Positions 1 through 12,439 of a stretch of DNA of 64,000 nucleotides are shown here, one piece after another. The notes below the pieces were generated by a model, which searched no databases, was not told where the DNA came from, and worked only from the letters and a program-made list of their open reading frames with translations. A program made the position numbers and the translations under genes. The stretch is taken from NCBI GenBank assembly GCA_947569365.1, contig CANOSM010000001.1, positions 99,283-163,282 of the forward strand. Reading direction: 5' to 3'. Each line of letters opens with the position of its first letter. Positions within the stretch are counted from its first letter, which is position 1. The stretch is from an uncultured Clostridium sp. Its GTDB lineage: Bacteria; Bacillota; Clostridia; TANB77; CAG-508.

Positions 1-990
1 AAGAAATAGAATTTATGTTTAATTCAAGAAATAGAGAATATGTAAACTTGGGATTTAGACTTGGAGGATATAATGGAGAGTCTAAAGGAAAGGCATGGTT
101 TTCAGATATAAAAGTAGAAAAAAGTACTATTGAATATAAAACATGGAATGTGGTATGCTTTAATATAAATAATATAGATGTAACATTAAATGGAAAAAAA
201 TATAAAGTATCAATGACTACAGAAGACCAAAGAATAATTAGAGAAAACTTGGAAAGATTTGCTCGTTCAATGGAATCCTTTTCAGGTAATAAAATGAAAA
301 TAAATACTAAATGTATAGAAATACAAGAGCCACTTACAAGCTTATCTTACAGTAAAGAGAATGGATATTATATAGAACCTAAAGATGCATATAGCTTAAT
401 TAAAGATTATTTAAATACAAATGAATATGACCATATATTCATGCGGAGTAAGATTTGGAGATGTAACAAAAGGAGTAGAGATTCCAGTAAACTCATGGAT
501 AGGACTTGGAGGAATGAGATATAAAGATATTGGATTTTCAAATATAAGATTACCTAATAACATGCAAAATACAACTATGTATAAATATGATTTAATGTCA
601 GATACATTTCCAGAAGAAGTATTTGTACATGAATTTCTACATACACTAGAGAGAAACTTAGGAGATTATGGATATACATTTCCAGCTCTTCATGATTATG
701 CAGACTATGGGTATACAGAGCAAGGTACAGATGGGTTAAAAAAATGGTATAGAGATTATTTAAGAGGTGTAGTAAAAGCAAAGGATACATATGTTGGACT
801 TTCTGATGAGGTTTATTTAACTAAACCATTACATTTAAGTGATTTTCAAAGTGCTACAAATGTTGAATTTGATACTCAGCCACCAAACTTCATTGTAGGA
901 ATATATAAAATTATAGTATCATTATTTAACAACAAAACTGATGATGTAGGAATATCAGATAAAAATGTACAAGTTGAAATAACAGAATAA
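1..990 (+). CDS. Metallopeptidase-like protein, 5' partial, with a +1 shift at CGG
   Basis: The reading frame is open to the left edge, so the start lies outside. The first part resembles a jelly-roll or carbohydrate-binding segment ending in [13 protein letters not shown]. After the in-frame CGG at 444-446 the frame must move by +1; reading C as skipped gives [18 protein letters not shown] and continues to 990. The second part carries the zinc-protease motif HEFLHTLE (HExxH plus a downstream Glu), followed by a Tyr/Asp-rich segment. It is probably a secreted or surface zinc peptidase; the family is not identified. Without the shift the protein stops at 524, before the catalytic motif. queA follows after 16 bp. 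Confidence 0.6.
444..446 (+). other. In-frame CGG with +1 shift into GGA (site 1)
   Basis: ATG-CGG-AGT in the incoming frame; skipping the C gives ATG-GGA-GTA and joins the two halves of the metallopeptidase gene. Confidence 0.75.
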
Positions 991-1006
991 AAGGAGAAAA
1001 AATAAA

Positions 1007-3171
<2,165 letters not shown>

Positions 3172-3183
3172 TTGGAGGTTTTT

Positions 3184-4689
3184 ATGGAGACAAATGATAA
3201 AAAAGAAAATACATCTAAAGTACAAAATATATTAAAAATATCAATAATAGCATGTGCTATTATTACTGTAATAGTTATAATATTTCTATTTTATTTTATG
3301 TATCAAGATTCATTACTTATAAGAATTTCAATAGATGGAATAACATATAAAATTACTGAAAATACACAAGATGAAAAAGAAAATGAGTATAAAGATGTAA
3401 ATGGAGAAAATTATAGAGTTGGAAAAATAACTATATTAAATGATAAAAATGAAAGTATTGATAAAAATATAATTGCTATAAATAAAGATGAGGTATTATA
3501 CTTTTCAATAAAAACAATTGCTGAAATACAGGGCTATACATATACACTTGGAGAAAAAGACGAATTTACTACATCTACGGATAGATGTCATGTTACTTGT
3601 AGTGGAGAAGATGTTAGTTTCATTTCAGAATCAAATGAGATATATAAATATGTATTTAAGCCAGAAGGAAATAATACAGATAATCAATCAGAAATTGTGA
3701 TGGAAGAACATGAGAATTATAAATTAAAAGATAAAGTAAAATTAATAAATGGAGAATTATATGCAACTGCAGAAACTATATCTAAAGGATTTAATTCACC
3801 AATAAATGTTGCAGGAAAAAAGATTGAAATGTATTCTTTAAAATACTTAAAAAGTGCATATGAGCCTATTATTTCAGATGCAGGATATTCATTAAATACA
3901 ATATTTAGAAATGAAAGAGCAATGATAAATGAAATTGCAATTGTATCAAAAAATGGTGCAAACAATTCAAATGGTGCATTATATGGAATTTGTGAAACTG
4001 CAACAGGAAATAATGTTACAGATACAAGATATGATTCAATACAATACTTACAAAATATAGATAAATTTGTAGTTTCATCAAATGGAAAATGTGGAATAAT
4101 AGAAATAAAAGAAGAAAATGGTAAGAAAGTTGCAAAAGAAGTAATTGAAGTAAAGTATGATAATATTTCTTTGTTAGATGCAGAAAAGGGTTTATTTATA
4201 ATAAAAGAAGTAAATCTATATGGTGTAATTAATAATGAAGGAAAGAAAATTGTACCAACAGAATTTTCATCAATAGGAATTGGAGAAGTAGAACCATATG
4301 CTAAGCAAGGAATAACAAATCCTTATTTATTATTTGATAAATGTATACCAGTACAAATAAATGGAATTTACTCTTTATACAGTTTAGAAGGAGATAGACT
4401 GATAGACAATCTTGCAGGATATGGATGTAGTAATGCTGAAACAGTATTATCATATGCTGGAAATGTTCTAATAATTCCTGAATCAGCAGGCTTAGGGTTT
4501 GAAGGAATTGTTATAAAAAGAGCAAGTGGAGAAGGAAAATATGGAGTTATCTCAACTAATGGAACAATGAAAATAACAGCTATATATGACTCAATATATT
4601 CTATAACTAGAGATAATAAAACAGAATATTTTGCACAAAGGACAGGAGAACAAGCAAGATACTTAAAAGATGTAATTAATTCATTCTAA
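3184..4689 (+). CDS. Membrane-anchored WG-repeat protein
   Basis: The start is ATG 3184, five bases after TTGGAGG; an upstream TTG at 3172 overlaps the ribosome site and is unlikely. One membrane segment lies near residues 20-45, and the rest is predicted outside. The second half holds WG-type units of the form YGVINNEGKKIVPTEFSSI, with a last copy near KYGVISTNGTMKITAIYDSI. WG repeats form beta-rich surfaces, probably for binding. The gene starts 12 bp after tgt and may be co-transcribed. No specific function can be assigned. A related repeat protein with more membrane segments lies at 14592-16200. Confidence 0.75.
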   Translation: METNDKKENTSKVQNILKISIIACAIITVIVIIFLFYFMYQDSLLIRISIDGITYKITENTQDEKENEYKDVNGENYRVGKITILNDKNESIDKNIIAINKDEVLYFSIKTIAEIQGYTYTLGEKDEFTTSTDRCHVTCSGEDVSFISESNEIYKYVFKPEGNNTDNQSEIVMEEHENYKLKDKVKLINGELYATAETISKGFNSPINVAGKKIEMYSLKYLKSAYEPIISDAGYSLNTIFRNERAMINEIAIVSKNGANNSNGALYGICETATGNNVTDTRYDSIQYLQNIDKFVVSSNGKCGIIEIKEENGKKVAKEVIEVKYDNISLLDAEKGLFIIKEVNLYGVINNEGKKIVPTEFSSIGIGEVEPYAKQGITNPYLLFDKCIPVQINGIYSLYSLEGDRLIDNLAGYGCSNAETVLSYAGNVLIIPESAGLGFEGIVIKRASGEGKYGVISTNGTMKITAIYDSIYSITRDNKTEYFAQRTGEQARYLKDVINSF

Positions 4690-4754
4690 AAATTAAAGTA
4701 AAATAGAATAAAATAAAGTCTCTTTAATATACATTATTTAAGGAGGCTTTTATT

Positions 4755-5141
4755 ATGGAGAAAGTTGAAAAATATAGTACAAATAGGTTAGTAAATATAT
4801 TAAGTGGTATTTTATTTTCATTTGGAATTACAATGATATTATTTTTAATATTTGGAATAGTTTTATCATATACTTCTATTTCAGAAGATACTATTAATCC
4901 AGTAATAATTGTTATAACTGGTATAAGTATTTTAATAGGTGCATCTGTTTCTTGTATAAAGCTAGAGAAAAATGGATTAATTACAGGAGGCATAATAGGA
5001 ATTATATATATAGGAATTTTATATGTAATATCAAGTATGTTAAATAATAATTTCGGATTAAATACATATTCTATAGTAATGATAATAGCATCATGTATAA
5101 CTGGAATGATAGGTGGAGTAATAGGTGTTAATTTAAAATAA
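4755..5141 (+). CDS. Small four-helix membrane protein (TIGR04086-like)
   Basis: A 128-residue integral membrane protein with about four hydrophobic helices separated by short loops, and a glycine-rich last helix (ITGMIGGVIGVNLK). ATG 4755 follows AAGGAGG. Its size, topology and position between tgt and secDF match the clostridial family TIGR04086 as I remember it; this assignment rests on context and topology rather than on a diagnostic motif. Function unknown. Confidence 0.6.
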   Translation: MEKVEKYSTNRLVNILSGILFSFGITMILFLIFGIVLSYTSISEDTINPVIIVITGISILIGASVSCIKLEKNGLITGGIIGIIYIGILYVISSMLNNNFGLNTYSIVMIIASCITGMIGGVIGVNLK

Positions 5142-5201
5142 AAATATATTAAAGGATTAAAAAAAGTAGTATACTTAAAGTAAAAATAAGGAGCAATAAT
5201 A

Positions 5202-5416
5202 ATGAGTGAAAAGATTTATACAATAGTGATTTAGATTTTATAATAGATACAAAGGAAAAACTAAAAGGATTCAAATTATTTAGTTTAATTACAAAAATAG
5301 AAGAAGCGTTTAATAAAGAAGTAGATGCTTTTGAAAAAGCAGAAATTATTGAGAATTCAAAAATAGATAGTGAAATAAAAAAACAGGAGTTATTGTATAT
5401 GAAAAATAAAGAATAA
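5202..5416 (+). pseudogene. Remnant of a small nucleotidyltransferase (MNT type)
   Basis: An ATG at 5202 behind AAGGAG opens only a few codons before a stop. In another frame the text reads NSDLDFIIDTKEKL, then KIEEAFNKEVDAFEKAEI and a Lys-rich end at 5416. This is the C-terminal two thirds of a minimal nucleotidyltransferase with the second Asp-x-Asp motif (S-DLD); the upstream GS(x)R region is missing. No CGG is involved, so this is ordinary decay by deletion. It is probably a relic of an MNT/HEPN-like module; no partner was found nearby. Confidence 0.6.
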
Positions 5417-5455
5417 AATTATTTTATTTAGAAATAAATATAGAATAGAAATAAG

Positions 5456-5493
5456 AAAATGCTTTAAAATAGATTTATTTAGAGCATTTTTCT
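5456..5493 (+). terminator. Intrinsic terminator
   Basis: Arms AAAATGCTTTAAA and TTTAGAGCATTTT (one G-T type mismatch) followed by TCTC. It lies in the otherwise empty stretch 5417-5668. Confidence 0.6.
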
Positions 5494-5668
5494 CATTTCT
5501 TAAATGTATTTGTTAATTTATATTTTCCTAAAATTCTAATAATTTTATATAAATCTCTATTAAAAACTATTATATACAACTGTTTATTTTAAAAATAGTT
5601 GTTAAAAAGGTTGATATTTTTATTTTTTTAATATAAAATTTACAAATGAAAAGACTAAGGAGGACAAG

Positions 5669-6328
5669 TTGGTAACATTAGAAGAATTAAAAAAAGATGA
5701 GGAAGTAGAATGTTTCATCAAAAATGCACAAAGACAGTTAGATGCACTAGGATATACAGAACATTCTCATAGACATTTAAACTTAGTATCTAAAAGAGCT
5801 GCTACCATACTTAGAACACTTGGACATGATGAACATTCTGTAGAACTTGCTAAAATAGCAGGATACCTGCACGATATAGGAAATGCTGTAAATAGAGTAG
5901 ATCATGCACATTCTGGAGCAATATTATCTTATGAAATATTAAAAAAATTTGATATTCCTACTGAAGATAGAATTGAAATTATGATGGCTATAGGAAACCA
6001 TGATGAAGCAACAGGAAATGTAGTAAGTGATATATCAGCAGCATTAATACTTGCGGACAAGTCTGATGTTCATAAAACTAGAGTTTCTAAGACAAATATA
6101 TCTTTATTTAATAAACATGATAAAGTAAACTATGCAGTAACAGATTCAGAACTTATATTAAATAAAGAATCAAGGAAAGTAACTCTTAAATTAAAAATAG
6201 ATACAAAAGTATGTCCTGTTTTAAAATACTTTGAAATATTTATGGACAGAACAATGATGAGTAAAAATGCTGCTCAATACTTAGGACTATGGTTTGAACT
6301 CAATATTAATGATACTAATTTGTTATAG
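5669..6328 (+). CDS. HD-domain phosphohydrolase-like protein
   Basis: Start TTG 5669, seven bases after AGGAGG. The 219-residue product has the HD signature: HSHRHLNLV, then LAKIAGYLHDIGN with the paired His-Asp, a second His at NHDEATG and an Asp at LILADKSDVH. Such domains hydrolyse phosphodiesters or nucleotides with bound metal. The C-terminal 70 residues are a separate alpha/beta part. secD starts 12 bp downstream, so it probably belongs to the secD-secF transcript. Substrate unknown. Confidence 0.85.
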   Translation: MVTLEELKKDEEVECFIKNAQRQLDALGYTEHSHRHLNLVSKRAATILRTLGHDEHSVELAKIAGYLHDIGNAVNRVDHAHSGAILSYEILKKFDIPTEDRIEIMMAIGNHDEATGNVVSDISAALILADKSDVHKTRVSKTNISLFNKHDKVNYAVTDSELILNKESRKVTLKLKIDTKVCPVLKYFEIFMDRTMMSKNAAQYLGLWFELNINDTNLL

Positions 6329-6340
6329 GAGGTAAATACA

Positions 6341-7828
6341 TTGAAACAAGAGAAAACAACAAAAATTTTAGAAATGATTTTATTAATACTTATTATTGTA
6401 TTAATAATAACAATTTCATTTTTTGGAATCCTACGTAAAAATTTAAATTCATGGTATAATAAAATACCAGATTATGAACTAGGAAAAGAATTAAGTAAAA
6501 TGAGAGTATTGACATTTTCAGTAGATACTTCTACAAAAGAAATAGAAGATACAGAAAATACTGATGAAACTTCTACAGATGTAGATAAAACAGTTTCAAA
6601 TGATGACAAAAAAGATACATCAAAAGATAAAGAAAAAAATGATGATGATAAAAAGGACTCAGAAAAATCAGAAGAAAAGAAAGAAGAACCTGTAAACCCT
6701 AAAGAAAATCTAACAAAAGAAAACTACGAAAAAGCAAAAGACATAATTGAAAAAAGATTAGCAAAAGCAGAGATTACAGATAGTGAAGTTGTTGTTAACA
6801 AAGAAAGTGGAGATATAAATATATATGTTCCATTTAATGATACAGCAAATAGAGTAGCAAATTATGTAACAGGACAAGGTAAAATAGAAATAGTAGATTC
6901 AAAGACAAATGAGGTACTTATTCCACAAAGCATGATTAAATCTGTTTCTAAATATTCAACTTTAAGTTCACAAGATGAAGAAGATACATCTACTACAGAA
7001 AATAAATCTAATGAAACTAAATATGATTTTGGTCTAACAATTAGTTTTACAAATGAAGGTATAAATAAACTTTCTGAAGTAACAAAAACATATATAGATG
7101 TATTAAATGATAAAGGAGAATCAGATCCTAAAACTGTTGCACTTAAAATAGATGATGAGACAGTATATACAACATATTTTGATCCAGATGGAGCATATAC
7201 TGAATTGAATATTCCTATTTTCTCAGGTGTTACAGATCAGCAATATGATGCATATAGAGAAAATATAGAAGTATATGAAACAAATATAAGTTCAGGATTA
7301 TTACCTATAGTATATACTGCAAATGAAACAACATTTTTAGATAATGATTTTAATAAAACAATAATATTTATAGGAATTATAGTATTTGCTATTATAACTT
7401 TAATTATAGGAATTATTTTAATAACAAAATATAAAGGAAAAGGTTTATTAGGATTTATATCACAAATTGGATATATTGCAACATACCTAATATTAATAAG
7501 AATTACAAAAGAAACACTTACTATATTTGGTATGATTTCACTCGCAGCACTTACATTAATAAACTTTATGTTTATAGCAAAATTAATCTATGATAAGAAG
7601 AATAGTTTTGTTAAAAAATCAATAGATTTAGCACTAAAATTAATTCCAGTGATAATAGTTGCAATAGTATTTGTGTTTGCATCTAGTATAGAACTAAAAT
7701 CTGTTGGTGCAGTGCTATTCTGGGGATTATTAATATTAATACCATATAATCTAATATTTACTGAAAATTTACTTAGTATAAAAAAACATCTTGAGAAGAT
7801 TGGAGGTAAAAATAGTGAAAGAAACTAA
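6341..7828 (+). CDS. secD: Divergent SecD, protein export subunit
   Basis: SecD works with SecF at the SecYEG channel to help pull exported proteins across the membrane. The start is TTG 6341 behind GGAGG. There is one N-terminal helix (about 10-32), then an acidic/lysine-rich spacer (about 65-125) rich in Asp, Glu, Lys and Ser. Next comes a beta-alpha P1-like domain (KDIIEKRLAKAEI, then GDINIYVPF), and about five C-terminal helices from residue 340. The usual DLQGG motif near the N-terminus is not visible, so the assignment leans on architecture and the tgt...secD-secF order. It overlaps the start of secF. Confidence 0.75.
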   Translation: MKQEKTTKILEMILLILIIVLIITISFFGILRKNLNSWYNKIPDYELGKELSKMRVLTFSVDTSTKEIEDTENTDETSTDVDKTVSNDDKKDTSKDKEKNDDDKKDSEKSEEKKEEPVNPKENLTKENYEKAKDIIEKRLAKAEITDSEVVVNKESGDINIYVPFNDTANRVANYVTGQGKIEIVDSKTNEVLIPQSMIKSVSKYSTLSSQDEEDTSTTENKSNETKYDFGLTISFTNEGINKLSEVTKTYIDVLNDKGESDPKTVALKIDDETVYTTYFDPDGAYTELNIPIFSGVTDQQYDAYRENIEVYETNISSGLLPIVYTANETTFLDNDFNKTIIFIGIIVFAIITLIIGIILITKYKGKGLLGFISQIGYIATYLILIRITKETLTIFGMISLAALTLINFMFIAKLIYDKKNSFVKKSIDLALKLIPVIIVAIVFVFASSIELKSVGAVLFWGLLILIPYNLIFTENLLSIKKHLEKIGGKNSERN

Positions 7829-8615
7829 CTTTTTTAAAAATAATTTTATATATATCATAATGATAATTGCTATTATAGCAGGATCAATAGTTGTAGGAAT
7901 GAAAGGATTTCGCTATAGCCTAGAAAATTCTAATCATAAAAGATTTGAAATAATTCTAGAATCTCCTTATGATGAAAAAGAGATGAAAGACATTGTAAAA
8001 TCAGTTATAAAAGATAATCATATAGTAAGAACTTCTTCTTTATTTGGAACAACAGTTGCAATAGATGCAAAAGATTTTTCAGATGAAGAGATAAATTCCC
8101 TATTTAACAAAATAAATGAAAAATATGGAACAGATTACAGTATGAAGACATTACAATTATCTAAGATTATAGAAGAATATGAACTTTCTGATATAGCAAA
8201 TATGGAAGATAAAGAAATAAATGAAAAAATAAAACAAATAAAAGAAAAATATAATCTAGATTTTACAAAAGAAGAATTATCAGATACATCAAAAATAAAA
8301 GCAGATATAACAAACATAGTTGGAATAGATATAATGGATACTATAAATAAATTTATGATTCCAGTAATAACAGCGGTAGCAATAATCATTATTTATATTT
8401 CATTAAGAGGTATGAAATATGATAAACTATTACTAATAAAATTACTTCTAAAATTAGTAATAACAGAAGCATTTTTAGTAGCTGTAATTGCAATAGTAAG
8501 ATTACCATTAAATAACATAATAATTACAGGATTAACAGTAATAGGATTTGCCGAACTTGTTATATTTAATGTTAAAAGTGAAAAAATGATTGAAAATAAA
8601 AATCTAGAAGAATAA
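7815..8615 (+). CDS. secF: Divergent, short SecF
   Basis: The GTG at 7815, behind GGAGG inside the secD end, is the best start (KETNFFKNN); the two genes overlap by 14 bp. The product has 266 residues with one N-terminal helix, an extracytoplasmic alpha/beta region (about 45-175) and only three C-terminal helices, against six helices in a typical SecF. The conserved cytoplasmic FDRIRE-type motif is not visible. It is probably a reduced SecF partner of the preceding SecD; a non-canonical membrane pair is possible. Confidence 0.65.
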   Translation: MKETNFFKNNFIYIIMIIAIIAGSIVVGMKGFRYSLENSNHKRFEIILESPYDEKEMKDIVKSVIKDNHIVRTSSLFGTTVAIDAKDFSDEEINSLFNKINEKYGTDYSMKTLQLSKIIEEYELSDIANMEDKEINEKIKQIKEKYNLDFTKEELSDTSKIKADITNIVGIDIMDTINKFMIPVITAVAIIIIYISLRGMKYDKLLLIKLLLKLVITEAFLVAVIAIVRLPLNNIIITGLTVIGFAELVIFNVKSEKMIENKNLEE

Positions 8616-8634
8616 TAATATCAAAAATAAAAAT

Positions 8635-8680
8635 AAAAGGGGAAATAATATTTTAAAATATATGTTATTCCTCTTTTTTC
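8635..8680 (+). terminator. Terminator after secF
   Basis: Imperfect hairpin between AAAAGGGGAAATAATA and TATGTTATTCCTCT, then a run of T. Confidence 0.55.
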
Positions 8681-8779
8681 TTATATAAATTTATTAAAAT
8701 TATTGAAAAATTAGTATCTCAATTATATAATATAAAATAAATTTTGATAAATTAATTTCAAAATCTAAAAGGAGGAAAA

Positions 8780-10738
8780 ATGCCAAATAAAGAACGAAAA
8801 ATAAAAAAAGCTATGACACCTAAAGAAAAAGCTATTTTCCAAGATAAATTAAGAAAATTAATTTTACTAAGAAATTATACAAAAAATAAACTATCAGAAA
8901 ATGCAGAAATAAAAAGAGTACAAGAAACTACAGATATTTTGCTTGCAGACGATAGTAAAATACAAGACGCAATGCTTTTGGATTTAGGAAATGTAGATAC
9001 AATAGATAAAGATATAACAAAACTTTTGGAAGTTGATACAAAGGTTATAAAGGATGATGAAATAAGTTTTATAAATGGACTTGAAAAAAAACAAATAAAA
9101 GAATTACTTGCAAGAGGACTTTCGATTGAAGACATAGAAAGACTTAAAAGACAAGTGCAAAGAAATTCAATTCCAGTAGATCCAGATATGCTTAAAGAAG
9201 AAATAATAATATCAGCTATAGAAAATGGAAAATTGACACCATTAGAAGATGATGATTTTCAAATAGAATTAACTCAAGATGCAGAACTTACATCAAATCT
9301 TATGAAAGTTTCTTCTAAAGAAACAGATAAAAAACAAGAAGATGAGAAAAAAGATGGATTTATACTACCTGGAATAAAAGCGATGTTATTAGAAGGTGAT
9401 GAAAAAGCATTTTCAAAAAATACACCATTAACAGAAAAGCAAATGCTAAGAAAAATTTCAGAACAAACAGGATATGTTGTTATAGAAGATGAAAATGGAG
9501 ACCTTCAAGTATCAACTCTTGAAGATAGGATGACAATAACTTCTAAAGGTGGAAAATTTGATGAGAAATATATTGAAATGCTAGAAAAAGAATTAGAAAA
9601 TGAAATTGCAAAGTATAAAAGAATAGGGATGGATTTATCTCTGCTTGAAAAACAATTAAGAGAAAAATTAGATAAAAGAATTTCAGGAACAGAGCTTGTT
9701 ATGCAAGAAGATGAAAAAGATAAGATAGTATTAAAAGCAATAACAAAACAACAAAGAAAAGAAAAAAATAAAGAAGTCGATAAAGAAAAACAAGAAATTG
9801 CTGACTCAATAGGAGTAGATCCATCTGAAATTATATCAATAATAAGATTTAAATCCCCTGAATCCTTTGGACAAATAATGAATATGGATACAAATAAAAC
9901 TAATACATATGTTGCTATAAGATTTAAAAACGGTAATTTTAAATGTTATATGGAAGAAGAGAAAAAATCTAGAGGAAGAAAATCAGTAAAGACAGAAGAA
10001 GGTAAAAAGACTTATAAAGAAGTATCAGATTATAGTGTTACACCAGTAATGAATCAAATTGCTCCTGCAATGAAGGATAAATCTGGTTCAGGACTAATTA
10101 CAGATGTATATGCATGGGAAGCACAAGCTGGAAAAACAAACGAAAATAGTAATAAATATGATGTAGTACAAATTAATATTGCAGGATCAAATCCAAACGA
10201 TAATAGAGACACATTAATAAGAATAACTACATGTGGTAAAGTAACAGTAGATGCAGTTACGAATCATGGTGATGGATATGACTTTGATAGAAATGGTGTT
10301 GAGAAAATGTATCCAGATGGAGATGTTGTAATTGGTTCAAAAGAATATAAAATACATGATAAAGAAACAGCCCAAAAAGAACGTTCAGTAGAAAAAGAAG
10401 AACCTAATAATTCTGTAACTTTTTATCAAGATATAGAAAAAAGAATTGCATTACTAGAAGAATTAATGGAAATAGATGAAAAAATATATGAATTAGAAAA
10501 TGATGTTTTACCCGATGTAACTATAATAGCAGGAAAAGTAATTGGTGGAGAAGGAGTTAGAGAAGGATTAGAATATTCAGAAGAAAGTAGACAAGTACAA
10601 ATTGATGAAGCAGTTTCAAGAAGAGGAGAAATTCTTCAAGAACTTGGATATTCAGAAAGCGATTTAGAATATGCAAAAAAGGAAGCTGAAAAAATGAAAG
10701 AGGCAGAAGATGAAAAGACAATTTATAGTAATCATTAA
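8780..10738 (+). CDS. Large soluble charged protein, function unknown
   Basis: 652 residues, not recognised. There is no signal peptide and no membrane helix. It is rich in Lys and Glu. Residues 1-170 are helical. A middle part (about 225-300) contains an ITSKGGKFDEKYIEMLEKELE helix. A more globular region (about 340-545) has RFKNGNFKCYMEE and a beta-rich stretch ending in HGDGYDFDRNGVEKMYPDGD. The last 100 residues look like coiled coil. ATG 8780 follows AAAAGGAGG and its own promoter is expected after the secF terminator. metG follows 19 bp later. Confidence 0.6.
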   Translation: MPNKERKIKKAMTPKEKAIFQDKLRKLILLRNYTKNKLSENAEIKRVQETTDILLADDSKIQDAMLLDLGNVDTIDKDITKLLEVDTKVIKDDEISFINGLEKKQIKELLARGLSIEDIERLKRQVQRNSIPVDPDMLKEEIIISAIENGKLTPLEDDDFQIELTQDAELTSNLMKVSSKETDKKQEDEKKDGFILPGIKAMLLEGDEKAFSKNTPLTEKQMLRKISEQTGYVVIEDENGDLQVSTLEDRMTITSKGGKFDEKYIEMLEKELENEIAKYKRIGMDLSLLEKQLREKLDKRISGTELVMQEDEKDKIVLKAITKQQRKEKNKEVDKEKQEIADSIGVDPSEIISIIRFKSPESFGQIMNMDTNKTNTYVAIRFKNGNFKCYMEEEKKSRGRKSVKTEEGKKTYKEVSDYSVTPVMNQIAPAMKDKSGSGLITDVYAWEAQAGKTNENSNKYDVVQINIAGSNPNDNRDTLIRITTCGKVTVDAVTNHGDGYDFDRNGVEKMYPDGDVVIGSKEYKIHDKETAQKERSVEKEEPNNSVTFYQDIEKRIALLEELMEIDEKIYELENDVLPDVTIIAGKVIGGEGVREGLEYSEESRQVQIDEAVSRRGEILQELGYSESDLEYAKKEAEKMKEAEDEKTIYSNH

Positions 10739-10757
10739 TAAAAAGGAAAGGTGACTT

Positions 10758-12368
10758 ATGGAAAAAGAAAAGAGAAATATAGTAATAGGAGGAGCATGGC
10801 CATATGCTAATAGCTCGCTCCATTTAGGACATGTTGCAGGACTCATATCAGGAGATATTTTAGCTAGATACTTTAGATTAAGAGGAGATAATGTAATTTA
10901 TACATCAGGCTCTGATTGTCATGGAACACCAATAACAGAAAGAGCAAGAAAAGAGAAAAAAAATCCAAGAGAAATAGCTGAATATTATAATAGAGAATTT
11001 AATGAGCTATTTGATAGATTCAATTTTTCTTATGACTTATTTTCTAAGACAGATACTGAGTATCATAAAGAAAAAGTAAAACAATTAGTTAGAAGATTAT
11101 ATGATAATGGATATATATATGAAAAAATAGAACCACAAACTTATTGCGAGCATTGTCAAAGATTTTTATCTGATAGAGAAATAATATTAACATGCCCAGA
11201 ATGTGGTGAAGAAACAAAAGGAGACCAATGTGATAATTGTCTTCATGTTCCAACAACAGAAGAACTTTTAAAAGGTGCATGTATAGAATGTGGTAATAAA
11301 ACAGTAAAAAGAGATAACAAAATTTTATATCTAGCTTTATCAAAATTCCAAAAACAAATAGAAAAAAGAACTGAAGAATGCAAAAACATGTGGAGAATAA
11401 ATGCTAGAAACGAGACAGAAAAATATCTAAAACAAGGACTAGTTGACAGAGCAATAACAAGAGATTTAGATTGGGGTGTTGAAGTTCCAGTCGAAGGATA
11501 TGAAGATAAAAGATTATATGTATGGATAGATGCAGTACTTGGATATCTAACAAATACAATGAAAATTTGTGAAGAAAAAGGAATGAATTGGGAAGACTTC
11601 TGGAAAGAGGGACATAACAATAAAATTTATATGTGCCATGGAAAAGATAATATAATGTTTCATAGCATAATATTAAATGCATTATTACTAGGACAAGAAG
11701 ACAATTATCATCTAGTAGATGTAATAGTATCTGCCGAATACTTAAACTATAACAATCAAAAATTTTCAAAAAGTAAAGGAATTGGAATTACAGGACTAGA
11801 AGCATTAGATCTATACCCATCTGACTCACTTAGATATCATTTAGTAAGTAATGGACCAGAGAAAAAAGACACAAACTTTTCACCAGAAGACTTTATAAAT
11901 ACACATAATGGTGAAATATTAAATAAATTTGGAAATCTAGTAAATAGAACATTAAGATTTAAAAATTTAGATAAAATAGAAGTTTCTAAAATAGATGAGC
12001 AAATGAAATTAAAAATAGAAAACATATATGATGAGGTAGGAGATTTATTTGAAAAACTAGAATTCAGAGAAGCCACAGAAAGAATAATGAATTTAGTAGA
12101 AGCTGCTAACAAGTATTATGATGAAAGAGAACCTTGGAAACAAAGAAAAGAAGATATAAAAGGATTTAATGAAACAATATTTACGTGTAGCAACATTATA
12201 GCTAACTTATCAAATTTATTTGATCCAATAATGCCAGAAGCTACAAAAAAAATAAGAAAATATTTAGAGATAGAAAAAGCAGAGTGGAAACCAATATATA
12301 TTGAAAAAGAAATAATACTTTCAGATATACAGCCACTATTTGAAAGATTGAAATTAGAAGAGAAATAG
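10758..12368 (+). CDS. metG: Methionyl-tRNA synthetase, short form
   Basis: Class I synthetase charging tRNA-Met. The nucleotide-binding motif is SSLHLGH near residue 18, and the second signature is KFSKSKG. The zinc insertion carries four CxxC pairs (CEHC, CPEC, CDNC, CIEC), the two-zinc type. At 536 residues it lacks the C-terminal tRNA-binding domain found in many bacterial MetRS of about 650. The anticodon-binding helical domain is present (NKFGNLVNRTLRF onward). ATG 10758 follows AAAGGTG. Confidence 0.96.
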   Translation: MEKEKRNIVIGGAWPYANSSLHLGHVAGLISGDILARYFRLRGDNVIYTSGSDCHGTPITERARKEKKNPREIAEYYNREFNELFDRFNFSYDLFSKTDTEYHKEKVKQLVRRLYDNGYIYEKIEPQTYCEHCQRFLSDREIILTCPECGEETKGDQCDNCLHVPTTEELLKGACIECGNKTVKRDNKILYLALSKFQKQIEKRTEECKNMWRINARNETEKYLKQGLVDRAITRDLDWGVEVPVEGYEDKRLYVWIDAVLGYLTNTMKICEEKGMNWEDFWKEGHNNKIYMCHGKDNIMFHSIILNALLLGQEDNYHLVDVIVSAEYLNYNNQKFSKSKGIGITGLEALDLYPSDSLRYHLVSNGPEKKDTNFSPEDFINTHNGEILNKFGNLVNRTLRFKNLDKIEVSKIDEQMKLKIENIYDEVGDLFEKLEFREATERIMNLVEAANKYYDEREPWKQRKEDIKGFNETIFTCSNIIANLSNLFDPIMPEATKKIRKYLEIEKAEWKPIYIEKEIILSDIQPLFERLKLEEK

Positions 12369-12439
12369 AAAAATTATAATTTAATTATATATAGCTAAAA
12401 TTTATTTTTTAATATAAGAAAGAAGAGGTAGTAAAATAT

